Below, piece by piece: positions 25,172 through 34,332 of a stretch of 64,000 bases of DNA. A program made the position numbers and the translations under genes. Each line of letters begins with the position of its first letter. Position 1 is the stretch's first letter. The notes under the pieces were generated by a model that had not been told where the DNA came from, did not search any database, and saw nothing but the letters and a program-made list of their open reading frames with translations. Origin of the DNA: an uncultured Pseudomonadales bacterium (lineage in GTDB: Bacteria; Pseudomonadota; Gammaproteobacteria; Pseudomonadales; Pseudohongiellaceae); contig CAMYOK010000002.1 of the NCBI GenBank assembly GCA_947259995.1, positions 970,881-1,034,880 of the forward strand, given 5' to 3'.

Positions 25172-26905
25172 TTATAGCGCTGGCATTGACCCAAGTCGAG
25201 CAAACATCTCTGTGGCAATCTGCAAATCTAAAAGAAATTGATCGATAGTTTTAAATTCATTGGCATTGTGCCCAGTGTATTTTTCCGTTGCCATCGCCAA
25301 ACCAAATTGCACGCCATTGGGAAGATCATGAATAGAGGTACCGCCTGCGGAAGACCCAAACTCGCGGGGAATGCCTAAGTTCTCGACGGCAATATCTAGT
25401 AGTGCGTTGACCCAGGCACCCTCTGGGTTGCGATACATTGGATCACTCGCCGAAATATTGAAACTCACTTCGACGTCACGCTGGCTCGCCCAATCATTCA
25501 ATGTTCCCTGTAGTTCACCTACTAACTCCTGGGGGTCACGACCTATGGGGAGTCGCAAATTTACCGCGGTGCGCAAGCTGTCCTCATCAATAGAGACAAA
25601 AGTTTGTGCGGCTGTCATCGGCCCCATAAAGCTATCCGAGTAGCCAATTTGTAATTGTGTTCCCAAGAAGTCCATTCCCCAGTTTTCACTGGCGTACAAT
25701 GCCGCATCGGTGAAATGATTGCTTTGTACTAAGCCTTGCTCAGCCAGCAGGTTGATGAATGCAAACATGCGCGAGACAGGATTAATGCCTGACTCCGGCT
25801 CCGATGAATGCGCAGAAACGCCTAGCACATCAAGCCTGACTCGCGCGCCATCTTGACTAGCGTTGATCGCGAAGTTGCTGCCATTAGCAGTAGCGAAGAG
25901 GGCTCCTTCTTGATTTAAACGGGCACGCAATTGCTCTGCACGAGGAGTCGTGAGCCATACACTCGCGCTGGCGGGAATTTGATTCGTCGCTAAACCTCCA
26001 GTGAGCTCTACAATTTGTGCGCCTTCACCGCTCGCTGCACGAAATGGGAAGCTTGCCATCACAGTGCCATAACCCTTCTCGGCAATAATCACTGGGTAGC
26101 TACCATCCAAGGCAATATTGTAGTCAGGAATTGGATTACGTTCGAAGTAATAAGGCATAGCGTCGCCGCCTGTCTCTTCGCGGGTATCCACTAGCAATTT
26201 GAAGTGTCGAAACAATGGCAGGTTCTCATCTTGGACAACGCGCATGGCATACATAGAAACTACGATGCCATTTTTATCGTCTTCGGTACCACGCCCATAT
26301 AGGCGATTGCCTATTTGCGTTACTTCGAATGGGTCCAACCTCGTGCCGTCTTCTAGCACCCACAAATCAGGATTCACTGGCACCACATCAGCATGCGCAT
26401 GGACCCCAATCCGTTCGCCTATTTCTTCACCCAAGGAGATCTCATAAATGCGATCGCCTATATTGCGAAACTCGAGATTAAACTCGTTAGCAATGCTTTG
26501 CAGCTTCTCCGCAAAGCGGTGGAATTCTGGGTTCTCGTGTTGCGCCAGTGTCTCTATATTAAATGTAGGAATCGCCACTAGTTCGCGCAAAGTTTGCAAC
26601 GCATCGTCAGCATATTTAACGCGCGCATAGAGCCCAAGAAGGCGATAAAGATCATTACGTTGGGCCTCGCTTATCGGCTCATCGCGCCTATAGGCTTCGA
26701 GCTGCGCTACATAATTTGCATTTTCGCTCGCAGGCAGACTTGCAACGTCCTGCAAAAAATCCCTGAAACTGACCGGCTGAGTGTCAACAAGGGCTGCAAC
26801 GATAGAGCGAGCCTGTTCTATGCCAATTGGAGACTGAGCGAGACTCAAACCACTTATGCCAAACACGATGCAAAAACCTAAGCTGCGCACTAATTTGTTT
26901 TTCAT
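25172..26905 (-). CDS. Secreted M20-family dipeptidase (Sapep/PepV-like)
   Basis: A 577-residue zinc peptidase with a signal peptide (FCIVFGISGLSLA-Q). M20 metal ligands and catalytic residues appear in order: VHAHADVVPV, GRGTEDDKNG, LVDTREETGG and, near the C terminus, KYTGHNANEF. An insert carrying LDVLGVSAHSSEPE marks the lid domain. The N-terminal 110 residues after the signal are an extra helical region absent from the shortest family members. It probably trims small peptides in the periplasm. It precedes nothing on its strand for nine bases and lies downstream of the class D lactamase-like gene. Confidence 0.87.
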   Translation of the reverse strand: MKNKLVRSLGFCIVFGISGLSLAQSPIGIEQARSIVAALVDTQPVSFRDFLQDVASLPASENANYVAQLEAYRRDEPISEAQRNDLYRLLGLYARVKYADDALQTLRELVAIPTFNIETLAQHENPEFHRFAEKLQSIANEFNLEFRNIGDRIYEISLGEEIGERIGVHAHADVVPVNPDLWVLEDGTRLDPFEVTQIGNRLYGRGTEDDKNGIVVSMYAMRVVQDENLPLFRHFKLLVDTREETGGDAMPYYFERNPIPDYNIALDGSYPVIIAEKGYGTVMASFPFRAASGEGAQIVELTGGLATNQIPASASVWLTTPRAEQLRARLNQEGALFATANGSNFAINASQDGARVRLDVLGVSAHSSEPESGINPVSRMFAFINLLAEQGLVQSNHFTDAALYASENWGMDFLGTQLQIGYSDSFMGPMTAAQTFVSIDEDSLRTAVNLRLPIGRDPQELVGELQGTLNDWASQRDVEVSFNISASDPMYRNPEGAWVNALLDIAVENLGIPREFGSSAGGTSIHDLPNGVQFGLAMATEKYTGHNANEFKTIDQFLLDLQIATEMFARLGSMPAL

Positions 26906-26922
26906 GCTTTCCCCTTTTGTCT

Positions 26923-27726
26923 TTAGTTCGTTAATACGCCGAATGTTTGCAAAAATTCGCGCATAAGCGCAATTCGTGCAGGAATAAAATCGTCTCCTGG
27001 TGAGTCAGCCTCTAGGGCACTGGCAAAGAAAATTCGCTCATTGCCTCGTTCGACCCAGCCTACCCACCAACCAACATAGTGCTCCCCCTCTAGCACTGCC
27101 AAACCTGTTTTACTGCGGATGACATAGTGGTCCGTTTCTTCCGAGATCATCATATTCTTCACGGCACTCATCACTTCTTGGCGCACAGGGAGATCATCAT
27201 TGTATAGGCGTCGCAGCAATTCGATTTGCTCTATTGGCGTTATTCTGACATTGCCGGAAATCCAGAAACTATCATCACCGCCGCCTATGTCCTGATTGCC
27301 ATAGCCGAAAGCATCGATATATTGCTGCATCGTGTCAGGCCCGATCTGCCTGACTAACGCCTGAAAATGCGGCAACGCCGAGACCCTAAATGCCGATATT
27401 AAGTCTAGATCTTTGTTAATCTCGGCGCGTGAGCGCGTCACGCCATCCCATGCAAGTACCGTGTGCGCATCTGGCACCACACCAGTATCCAGAGCGATCA
27501 TCGCGCTGACAATTTTAAAAGTCGATGCCGGGATAAGTGCCTTAGTCACTAATTCCGAATGCCCTGCCTGATAATAAGCATCCCCTTCTCTATACACCAA
27601 AAGAGTCCCTGCATAAGGGCTCCTATCTAAAATCTGCGCAGCAATCTCACTCTCTTGTACTTGTGCGTGACTAGCGCTCGCTATCGTGCAGATGACGGCG
27701 AACGGGAACGTCCATGCAAATCTCAT
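26923..27726 (-). CDS. Class D beta-lactamase family protein, divergent chromosomal
   Basis: A 267-residue protein with a signal peptide ending near SASHA-Q. Class D landmarks are in order: S68-T-F-K71 (nucleophile and the lysine that is carbamylated in OXA enzymes), S116-A-L118 in place of the usual S-x-V, Y142-G-N144, W155, and K206-T-G208 followed by GWWVGWVE. Length is normal for OXA enzymes. The SAL substitution replaces a hydrophobic Val that shields the carbamate, so activity may be altered. It lies 17 bases upstream of the M20 peptidase and 18 bases downstream of waaA, in conserved housekeeping context with no mobile element, so it looks like a resident gene. It could instead be a penicillin-recognising protein without hydrolytic activity. 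Confidence 0.85.
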   Translation of the reverse strand: MRFAWTFPFAVICTIASASHAQVQESEIAAQILDRSPYAGTLLVYREGDAYYQAGHSELVTKALIPASTFKIVSAMIALDTGVVPDAHTVLAWDGVTRSRAEINKDLDLISAFRVSALPHFQALVRQIGPDTMQQYIDAFGYGNQDIGGGDDSFWISGNVRITPIEQIELLRRLYNDDLPVRQEVMSAVKNMMISEETDHYVIRSKTGLAVLEGEHYVGWWVGWVERGNERIFFASALEADSPGDDFIPARIALMREFLQTFGVLTN

Positions 27727-27744
27727 TGGGTGGGCCCCTTCTGC

Positions 27745-29052
27745 TTAGTAGTGTGCAATCACGATATCGTAGGTGCGTTGCAGCGCACCTTTGTTTTCAG
27801 CAATTATTTTTTGCCCAGCCAGCCCCATGGCCTTGCTTTGCTCGGGGTCGGCAAACAACTCTAAAATTGTATGGCTTAAATGCACCTCGTCGATAACGGT
27901 TTTCAAGGCCCCGGCCTCTTCGAGTTGTTCACAGATAGTTTGAAAATTAAACTGCGACGGCCCCACTAACACTGGCAAACCCAATGCGGCAGGCTCCAAG
28001 ACGTTGTGACACCCAGTATCGACAAGACTGCCACCAACAAATGCTAGATCGCTGATCGCAAAGTAGCTCAACATCTCACCCATTGAGTCGCCGAGAAAAA
28101 CATTATCTAATTCAGTTACCTCTCGAGCTTCGCTGCGACTCACTACACTCAGCCCTTGGGTTTGGCAAAGTTTTGCAACGGCGCGGAATCTTTCTGGATG
28201 ACGTGGCACTAACACGAGCAACAACTCTGGGATTTTCGGTAAGCACTTTTTAAAGGCAGCAAGGACTTTTTCTTCCTCCCCCTCTCTTGTGCTTGCCGCA
28301 ATCAACACTGGCCTTGCACCTTCGATTAGCGCTGCTATTTGCTGATGCTGTTCCTGCCCATTATCGACTAAGTCTATTTCAAATTTGATGCTTCCGGTGA
28401 CGGGGACTTTCGCCACGGGCACCCCTAAGCGCACAAAACGCTGTGCATCGTTCTGAGCTTGGGTAGCGATGCAGTCAATAGAGGCCAACATCGGGGCGGC
28501 CAGTTTGATGAATTTTTCATACCCTCGTGCCGACTTCTCCGAAAGCCTAGCGTTAGCGACCATCACCTTCGCACCTGATTTCTTCGAATAGTGCACGATA
28601 TTTGGCCATAGCTCTGTTTCCATGATAAGCAACAGGCGAGGATTGAATCGACGCAGGAAGTTTTGCACGGCTATGGGGTGATCGTAGGGGGCGTACACAT
28701 GACACACTTGTTCAGGAAACATTGCCTGCACACGCTCAGAACCGGTTGGCGTCATCGTTGTGACAACGATTGGAATCTCTGGGTGTTCCTGAAGTAATTT
28801 ACGTATAAGCGGGGCTGCCGCAATAGACTCCCCTACCGAGACCGCATGCACCCATAGCCATTGCCCCTTTAGCGCTTTTTGCTCAGCACTTAGTTGAGCA
28901 AACCCAAAGCGCTCGGCCCAGCGCCGAGCATAGGCTGGCGCTTTGAGCGAGCGCCAAAGCAGGCGCACGATAATAAGCGGAAGAATGAGTGTAAAAAGAA
29001 GGTTGTAGGTGAGTCTATTCAAAACGCTTTGTCTGCTCCATTGCGGTTGCAT
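27745..29052 (-). CDS. waaA: 3-deoxy-D-manno-octulosonic acid (Kdo) transferase
   Basis: A 435-residue GT30 glycosyltransferase that adds Kdo to lipid IVA at the inner membrane. An N-terminal membrane anchor (LLFTLILPLIIVRLLW) is followed by WVHAVSVGESIAAAPLI with the catalytic Glu, then ATLTP-like TTMTPTGSERV, PYDHP, METELWPN and LGDSMGEM. The ATG at 29052 is chosen because the longer in-frame ORF runs into the divergent oxidoreductase start. Whether it adds one or two Kdo residues cannot be read directly. It belongs functionally with the LPS core genes at 34-46 kb. Confidence 0.95.
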   Translation of the reverse strand: MQPQWSRQSVLNRLTYNLLFTLILPLIIVRLLWRSLKAPAYARRWAERFGFAQLSAEQKALKGQWLWVHAVSVGESIAAAPLIRKLLQEHPEIPIVVTTMTPTGSERVQAMFPEQVCHVYAPYDHPIAVQNFLRRFNPRLLLIMETELWPNIVHYSKKSGAKVMVANARLSEKSARGYEKFIKLAAPMLASIDCIATQAQNDAQRFVRLGVPVAKVPVTGSIKFEIDLVDNGQEQHQQIAALIEGARPVLIAASTREGEEEKVLAAFKKCLPKIPELLLVLVPRHPERFRAVAKLCQTQGLSVVSRSEAREVTELDNVFLGDSMGEMLSYFAISDLAFVGGSLVDTGCHNVLEPAALGLPVLVGPSQFNFQTICEQLEEAGALKTVIDEVHLSHTILELFADPEQSKAMGLAGQKIIAENKGALQRTYDIVIAHY

Positions 29053-29127
29053 GCTACCATTGGCGCCAATCTTAGAGTGTAGCGTCAGTGATGGCGCACT
29101 GTAGCAAATTTTCGCAAGTGAGTATGT

Positions 29128-30351
29128 ATGACCCAAGAACTACACACCGACATTGTCATTTTGGGCGGTGGAATTGCCGGACTCTGGCTCCTGAACCGAT
29201 TGCGCCAACAAGGTTTAGGCGCGGTATTGCTTGAGTGTGACGCCTTAGGTGGTGGCCAGACCCTTGCCTCGCAAGGCATCATTCATGGGGGGCTGAAGTA
29301 CGCGTTGAGCGGAGTCCTTAGCCCTGCTAGCAGTGCTATTGCAGCCATGCCAGAGCGCTGGCGCAAATGCTTAGCGGGCGAAGGCGATATCGACTTGCGC
29401 CAAACACAGGTCTTAGCCCCACATTACTACATGTGGTCCAGCGGCGGTTACCGCTCACGCTTAAAGACTTTTCTTGGCAGCAAGGCTCTGCGCGGCCGCA
29501 TCGATGCTCTCAATGCTTCGTCTTACCCTGAATTCCTACGCAACAAGTCCCTCTCCGGCACTCTGTATAAACTCACCGACTTCGTTGTGGACACTCCATC
29601 GCTAGTGAGCAATTTATCGACCCCCCACGCCGACCGCATTTTCCGCGTGCCTAAAGAGCAATTGTCTCTGATCAGTGCGCATAAAGGCCGCATCGATCGC
29701 CTCGAATTGAATACAAATGAGGGGACGATTTTACTTTCGGCACAACGCTATATACTCGCGGCAGGCGAAGGCAATGGCGACTTGCTCAGTCAAATTGGCA
29801 TCGAACAACCCGCCATGCAAGTGCGCCCCTTGCACATGCTAGCGCTGCGTAACGAACACCCTCACCCGGCATACGTCCATTGCATAGGAGACAGTTTCGG
29901 CATGACTCCCCGCATGACCATTACCTCTCATCCCTGCAAGGATGGTGCTTGGGTTTGGTATATAGGTGGCGAAATTGCCGAAACTGGCGTCGATAGAAGT
30001 GCCGACCAACAGATTGCCGAAGGTCACAAACAACTACGTGAAGTGTTCCCTTGGGTCGACTATGATCGCGCCCAATGGGCAAGCTTCTTCATCAATAGAG
30101 CTGAGCCCAAACTCGCCAACTTGCAGAGACCCGACACCGCCTATTTACATGCAGCAGAGAACGTCTTGCTTACCTGGCCCACTAAATTGACGCTCACTCC
30201 TGAGCTAGGCGACAGTGTCGTAAAGACTTTGCAGCAGCAAGCCGTTACTGCCAATAGCGCTGCAAACGATAGCGCTACCCCCGCCGAATTGGGCAAGTAT
30301 TTTACTAGCGCAAACATTGCCCTGCCACGCTGGGAGGACCTCTTAGCATGA
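29128..30351 (+). CDS. FAD-dependent oxidoreductase (DAO family)
   Basis: A 407-residue flavoprotein. The N-terminal dinucleotide fold is VILGGGIAGLWLLNRL, followed by LGGGQTLASQGIIHGG, the pattern of glycerol-3-phosphate dehydrogenase and glycine oxidase-like DAO proteins. A later AGEGNGDLL and the C-terminal WPTKLTLTPELGD belong to the substrate domain. It overlaps the aldo/keto reductase gene (ATGA at 30348-30351), so the two are translationally coupled and likely act on linked substrates. The substrate is unknown. Confidence 0.82.
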   Translation: MTQELHTDIVILGGGIAGLWLLNRLRQQGLGAVLLECDALGGGQTLASQGIIHGGLKYALSGVLSPASSAIAAMPERWRKCLAGEGDIDLRQTQVLAPHYYMWSSGGYRSRLKTFLGSKALRGRIDALNASSYPEFLRNKSLSGTLYKLTDFVVDTPSLVSNLSTPHADRIFRVPKEQLSLISAHKGRIDRLELNTNEGTILLSAQRYILAAGEGNGDLLSQIGIEQPAMQVRPLHMLALRNEHPHPAYVHCIGDSFGMTPRMTITSHPCKDGAWVWYIGGEIAETGVDRSADQQIAEGHKQLREVFPWVDYDRAQWASFFINRAEPKLANLQRPDTAYLHAAENVLLTWPTKLTLTPELGDSVVKTLQQQAVTANSAANDSATPAELGKYFTSANIALPRWEDLLA

Positions 30352-31148
30352 GCCTCTTACCACTTCGCCGTCTCGGACAAACCGACCTAGAGGTTTCATG
30401 CCTAGGCCTTGGCACTGTCAAAATTGGCCGCAATCAAGGCGTTAAATACCCTTCTGGCTTTCAACTCCCCGATGATCAAAACGTTCGAAGTATTCTGGAT
30501 ATTTGTCGCGAAGCTGGCATGAATCTGATCGACACCGCGCCAGCCTATGGACACAGTGAAGAGCGTTTAGGCAAATTGCTGAAAGGGCGTGACCAGTGGA
30601 AAATTTGCACGAAAGTGGGCGAAGAGTTTGAAGATGGTGAATCTCATTTTGATTTTAGTGCCGCTCATACTCGCTTCAGTGTCGAGCGCAGCCTACGTCG
30701 GCTGAACACCGACTACCTCGATATCGTGCTAGTGCATTCCAATGGCAACGATAGCGAAATTATTGAACAAAGCGATTGTTTTGCTACCTTAGAGAAACTG
30801 CGAGAAGAAGGGTATATTCGCGCGTTTGGCATGTCTACAAAAACACTAGAGGGAGGCTTGCTCGCCCTCGAACGTGCCGACATGGTAATGGTCACTTACA
30901 ACCCCAAAGTGCCGGATGAGAAGCTAGTCATCGATACGGCCCTCCAACAGAACAAGGGAGTGCTAATTAAAAAGGCGCTCAATAGTGGACACCTGACAAA
31001 TGCAAAGATCGATGTAAGCCCTGTCCGTGCCAGCATGGATTTCATTTATGCCCACCCTGGAGTTGGCTCGATAATCATTGGCAGCATTACGCCGGCACAC
31101 TTACGCCAGAATATTGCTCATGCTATTGCCGCAACCGCCGCTTATTGA
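30348..31148 (+). CDS. Aldo/keto reductase
   Basis: A 266-residue NAD(P)H-dependent reductase with the TIM-barrel family motifs LGLGTVKIG, NLIDTAPAYGHSEERLG (catalytic Asp and Tyr), KICTKVG (catalytic Lys) and DIVLVHSNG, where the usual catalytic His is in VLVHS. The C-terminal SIIIGSITPAHLRQN forms the cofactor loop. It is somewhat shorter than typical 300-residue members. It is coupled to the FAD oxidoreductase by a 4-base overlap and ends inside the convergent sppA 3' end (7-base overlap). Confidence 0.88.
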   Translation: MSLLPLRRLGQTDLEVSCLGLGTVKIGRNQGVKYPSGFQLPDDQNVRSILDICREAGMNLIDTAPAYGHSEERLGKLLKGRDQWKICTKVGEEFEDGESHFDFSAAHTRFSVERSLRRLNTDYLDIVLVHSNGNDSEIIEQSDCFATLEKLREEGYIRAFGMSTKTLEGGLLALERADMVMVTYNPKVPDEKLVIDTALQQNKGVLIKKALNSGHLTNAKIDVSPVRASMDFIYAHPGVGSIIIGSITPAHLRQNIAHAIAATAAY

Positions 31149-33007
31149 AGTAGCGACACGCAAAACTCGCACACAGCAAAATTATTACGCGGGTCTTTGA
31201 TGTTTAGAAATCGGCTTGCCTGATGTAAGGTATCTTGCAATACGCGAACATTTGAATTATCGGACAGCACTCGCTCCATTGGCCCCATCATTGATGCGCC
31301 TAGTGTTTTTAAACTCGCTTGCAAGGAAAAATTATCAATCATCTCTTGTGCAAATTGCTCGCCAGGACTGAGCGGCTCCTCAATATAGCGCCACGTGTAA
31401 TTATCTATTTCTGCTAAACGCGCGGCTGCAAGAATTGCATCATCAAGATCTCCTAAGTTATCGACAAGCCCAAAAGCCATCGCCTGTGTGCCAGTCCAAA
31501 CCTGCCCTTGCGCTACAGCATCCACGGCATCAACCTGCAAGTTTCGGCCATCAGCAACCAATTGCAAAAAATTGCGATACTGTTGTTCGATACTCGCTTG
31601 CAATACTGTGGCTAATTCACTATTCATACCCGAGAGAACGTCGGCGCGACTATAGGGCGTAGTGCCCACACCGTCGGCATAAACCCCTATCTTTTCCATA
31701 GTATTTTCAAAAGTGGGGATCATACTGAAAATGCCAATCGAACCGGTAATAGTTGTCGGAGACGCCCAGATCTCATCTGCGGTTGCAGAGATCCAGTAAC
31801 CTCCCGAGGCAGCCATTCCGCCCATAGAAACCACTACCGGCTTGCCTGCTCTTTGCAGTTCTACTAATTCTTGCCTAATAAGCTCTGATGCAAAGGCCGA
31901 GCCACCAGGGGAGTCAACGCGCAGTACTACGGCCTTAATAGAAGAATCATTGCGTGCTTGCGCGATCAACCGATTAAGCGAGTCCGACCCAACTGCGCCG
32001 CGCGCTTGTTCACCCATATTGATGGCGCCTTGCGCGACGATAACGCCGATCTCTGTTTGACTTGGCAAGTTGATAGCAACGCTTGCTGCAAGATATTGTT
32101 CGTAGGCAATACTGCGCGACGAGGCCTTCGCACCGCCTCCAATACTGCTCAGGCGCAACTCTAATTGCGTTGGCGTGACGAGCTCATCAATCAACCGTTG
32201 CTCTACAGCTACGCGCGATGTATCTCCATTGGCGGCCACCAACAACTGTGCATAGTTTTGTGCATATTCTTGTATTTGCTCAACGGCGAGCCCGCGATTA
32301 CGCGCAATCTGATTTGTGTAACGCTGCCACAACTCGTCGATGAGTTGCTGATTATTCTGTCGCGACTCCTCCGACATTGCATTGAGCATAAAAGGTTCGA
32401 CAGCTGCCTTATGCGTGCCCACTCTGAAAATGTGCATCGTGACGCCTAAGTTCTCTAGCAACTCCGAAAAGAAGAGCTGACTGCCCCCAAAACCTGGCAG
32501 CATAAGCTGACCCATCGGGTGCATATAGATGGAGTCAGCGTAGGAGGCAAGATAGTATTGAGCCTGCGTGAAGAACTGGCCATGGGCGACTAAGGCTTTA
32601 CCACTGGATTTATAATCGTCTAGGGCACGTCCGATACGCTCCATGTTTGCCGAACTTATCGACGTTAGCTCTTCTAGCTCCAGCACCACACCCTGTACTC
32701 TTTCATCTTCAGCAGCGTACATCAAGGTATCGAGAACATCTCGAATTGGAGTGTCTACAAACTCATCATTAGCAAGCAAAAGATCGCTAACAGAAAGGAC
32801 ATTACTTTGCTCTACAATCGCACCCTTTGGCGCCAAGACCACTAGACTATTATCAGGGACTTGAATCTGCGCTGGGCTACGCATTAGCAAGCTTAGCAGC
32901 AAGATCACTACCAATAAGAAAATTATACGACCAAGGAACACCCTGACCATGTCTATGCTACGACCAATGAAATGAAAAATTTGACCTATAACCGAACGCT
33001 CAGACAT
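31142..33007 (-). CDS. sppA: Signal peptide peptidase SppA, 67 kDa type
   Basis: A 621-residue membrane-bound S49 serine protease that degrades cleaved signal peptides. It has one N-terminal membrane segment (IIFLLVVILLLSLL) and two tandem peptidase-fold halves. The catalytic Lys lies in VGTHKAAVEPF of the first half; the catalytic Ser lies in GGMAASGGYWIS of the second, preceded by RVDSPGGSAFAS. This split Ser/Lys dyad is typical of the long E. coli type. It follows chrA by 18 bases on the same strand. Confidence 0.95.
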   Translation of the reverse strand: MSERSVIGQIFHFIGRSIDMVRVFLGRIIFLLVVILLLSLLMRSPAQIQVPDNSLVVLAPKGAIVEQSNVLSVSDLLLANDEFVDTPIRDVLDTLMYAAEDERVQGVVLELEELTSISSANMERIGRALDDYKSSGKALVAHGQFFTQAQYYLASYADSIYMHPMGQLMLPGFGGSQLFFSELLENLGVTMHIFRVGTHKAAVEPFMLNAMSEESRQNNQQLIDELWQRYTNQIARNRGLAVEQIQEYAQNYAQLLVAANGDTSRVAVEQRLIDELVTPTQLELRLSSIGGGAKASSRSIAYEQYLAASVAINLPSQTEIGVIVAQGAINMGEQARGAVGSDSLNRLIAQARNDSSIKAVVLRVDSPGGSAFASELIRQELVELQRAGKPVVVSMGGMAASGGYWISATADEIWASPTTITGSIGIFSMIPTFENTMEKIGVYADGVGTTPYSRADVLSGMNSELATVLQASIEQQYRNFLQLVADGRNLQVDAVDAVAQGQVWTGTQAMAFGLVDNLGDLDDAILAAARLAEIDNYTWRYIEEPLSPGEQFAQEMIDNFSLQASLKTLGASMMGPMERVLSDNSNVRVLQDTLHQASRFLNIKDPRNNFAVCEFCVSLLQ

Positions 33008-33025
33008 AAATTACCTAGACCTTAA

Positions 33026-34324
33026 TTAAAGTAGTGTCCACATCATTCCAAGTAAAGCACATGTACCTAACATTGCCAGCATATTGACTCGCATAACAAA
33101 TAAAAGACCAAAAGCGACGGCGCTTAGAAGTACATTAGGCCAATTGATGCTACTTAACACTGGCCACTGCATGTTCACAACGTTGTTTTGCAACAGCGTC
33201 GTTTCAGCAAAGAGAAAATTGAGCGCAAACCACAATGCTAAATTTGCGATTACACCAACCACTACGGCGGTAATGCCTGCTAATGCCTCAGCTAAGGCTT
33301 TATGTTGACGCAATCTTTCAACATAGGGTGCCCCCGCAAAGATCCACAGAAAGCAGGGCAGAAACGTCACCCATGTCGTCAGCGCTGCCCCGGCACTTGC
33401 GAGCAGTAGCGATGACTCAACACCAGCACCACGCCAAGCACCCATGAAACCTACAAACTGAGTGACTAGTATCAGCGGGCCTGGTGTTGTCTCTGCCAAG
33501 CCTAAGCCGTCTAACATTTCCCCAGGTGCCAACCAATGGTATTGCTCTACAGCCTGTTGCGCGACATAGGACAGCACCGCATACGCCCCACCAAAACTGA
33601 CAACGGCCATGCGGGAGAAAAAGTCACCAATCAGCGTGAAGGGGCTGGCGCTGCCCAGTAGAAGATGCAATGCCGCGATAGTTACTATCCACAAAGCAAG
33701 ACAAACTAGCGCAGCGGTTCTAGTGCCAGCATAGTCAGTTGAGGTGAGAAATTGCTGCAGCTCCTCGGCCTTCTTTTCTGCACTTGGGGGGCGACGGCGA
33801 GCTGCGACAAACGCAATGATTGCAGCACTTAGAACAACGAGCGGAAACGGAATGGCAAATACGAAGAGCGCCAAAAAACCTGCAACTGCAAGCCCTATGT
33901 TTAAGACACTCTTAAGAGCGCGACCTGCAATGCGGATCAAAGCCTGACAAACGATCGCCAATACCGCAGCCTTCATGCCAAAGAAAATACCGGCCACTAC
34001 GCTGAGGTCTGCAAACAAAACATATAGCCAGGACAATGCCAGAATCGCAAATGCACCTGGCAAAATGAACAATATCCCAGCGACGAGCCCACCTCGCACA
34101 CCATGCAATAACCAACCAATATAGGTGGCAAGTTGTTGCGCTTCTGGCCCCGGAAGCAACATGCAGTAATTCAATGCATGCAGGAAACGGGCTTCATCTA
34201 ACCAACGCTTTTCTTCAACGATAACCCTGTGCATTAGCGCGATCTGCCCTGCCGGCCCACCGAAGCTTAATATACCGATGCGCCACCATATGGCGATTGC
34301 TTCACGCAGGCTGACCGAATTCAC
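33026..34324 (-). CDS. chrA: Chromate transporter, ChrA family (CHR, two-domain)
   Basis: A 432-residue polytopic membrane protein of the CHR family with two homologous halves. The first has FGGPAGQIALMHR and PGPEAQQLATYIG, the second FGGAYAVLSYVAQQAV and ETTPGPLILVTQFVGF. ChrA proteins export chromate using the membrane potential; many homologues act on sulfate-like anions, so chromate itself is not proven. It sits between hldE (8-base gap) and sppA, an arrangement without an obvious functional link. Confidence 0.9.
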   Translation of the reverse strand: MNSVSLREAIAIWWRIGILSFGGPAGQIALMHRVIVEEKRWLDEARFLHALNYCMLLPGPEAQQLATYIGWLLHGVRGGLVAGILFILPGAFAILALSWLYVLFADLSVVAGIFFGMKAAVLAIVCQALIRIAGRALKSVLNIGLAVAGFLALFVFAIPFPLVVLSAAIIAFVAARRRPPSAEKKAEELQQFLTSTDYAGTRTAALVCLALWIVTIAALHLLLGSASPFTLIGDFFSRMAVVSFGGAYAVLSYVAQQAVEQYHWLAPGEMLDGLGLAETTPGPLILVTQFVGFMGAWRGAGVESSLLLASAGAALTTWVTFLPCFLWIFAGAPYVERLRQHKALAEALAGITAVVVGVIANLALWFALNFLFAETTLLQNNVVNMQWPVLSSINWPNVLLSAVAFGLLFVMRVNMLAMLGTCALLGMMWTLL

Positions 34325-34332
34325 CTAAACGC

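Noticed and set aside
33026..34324. Horizontally acquired metal-resistance gene (chrA)
   Set aside because: There is no transposase, regulator or composition break; it fits tightly between hldE and sppA, so it is treated as resident.
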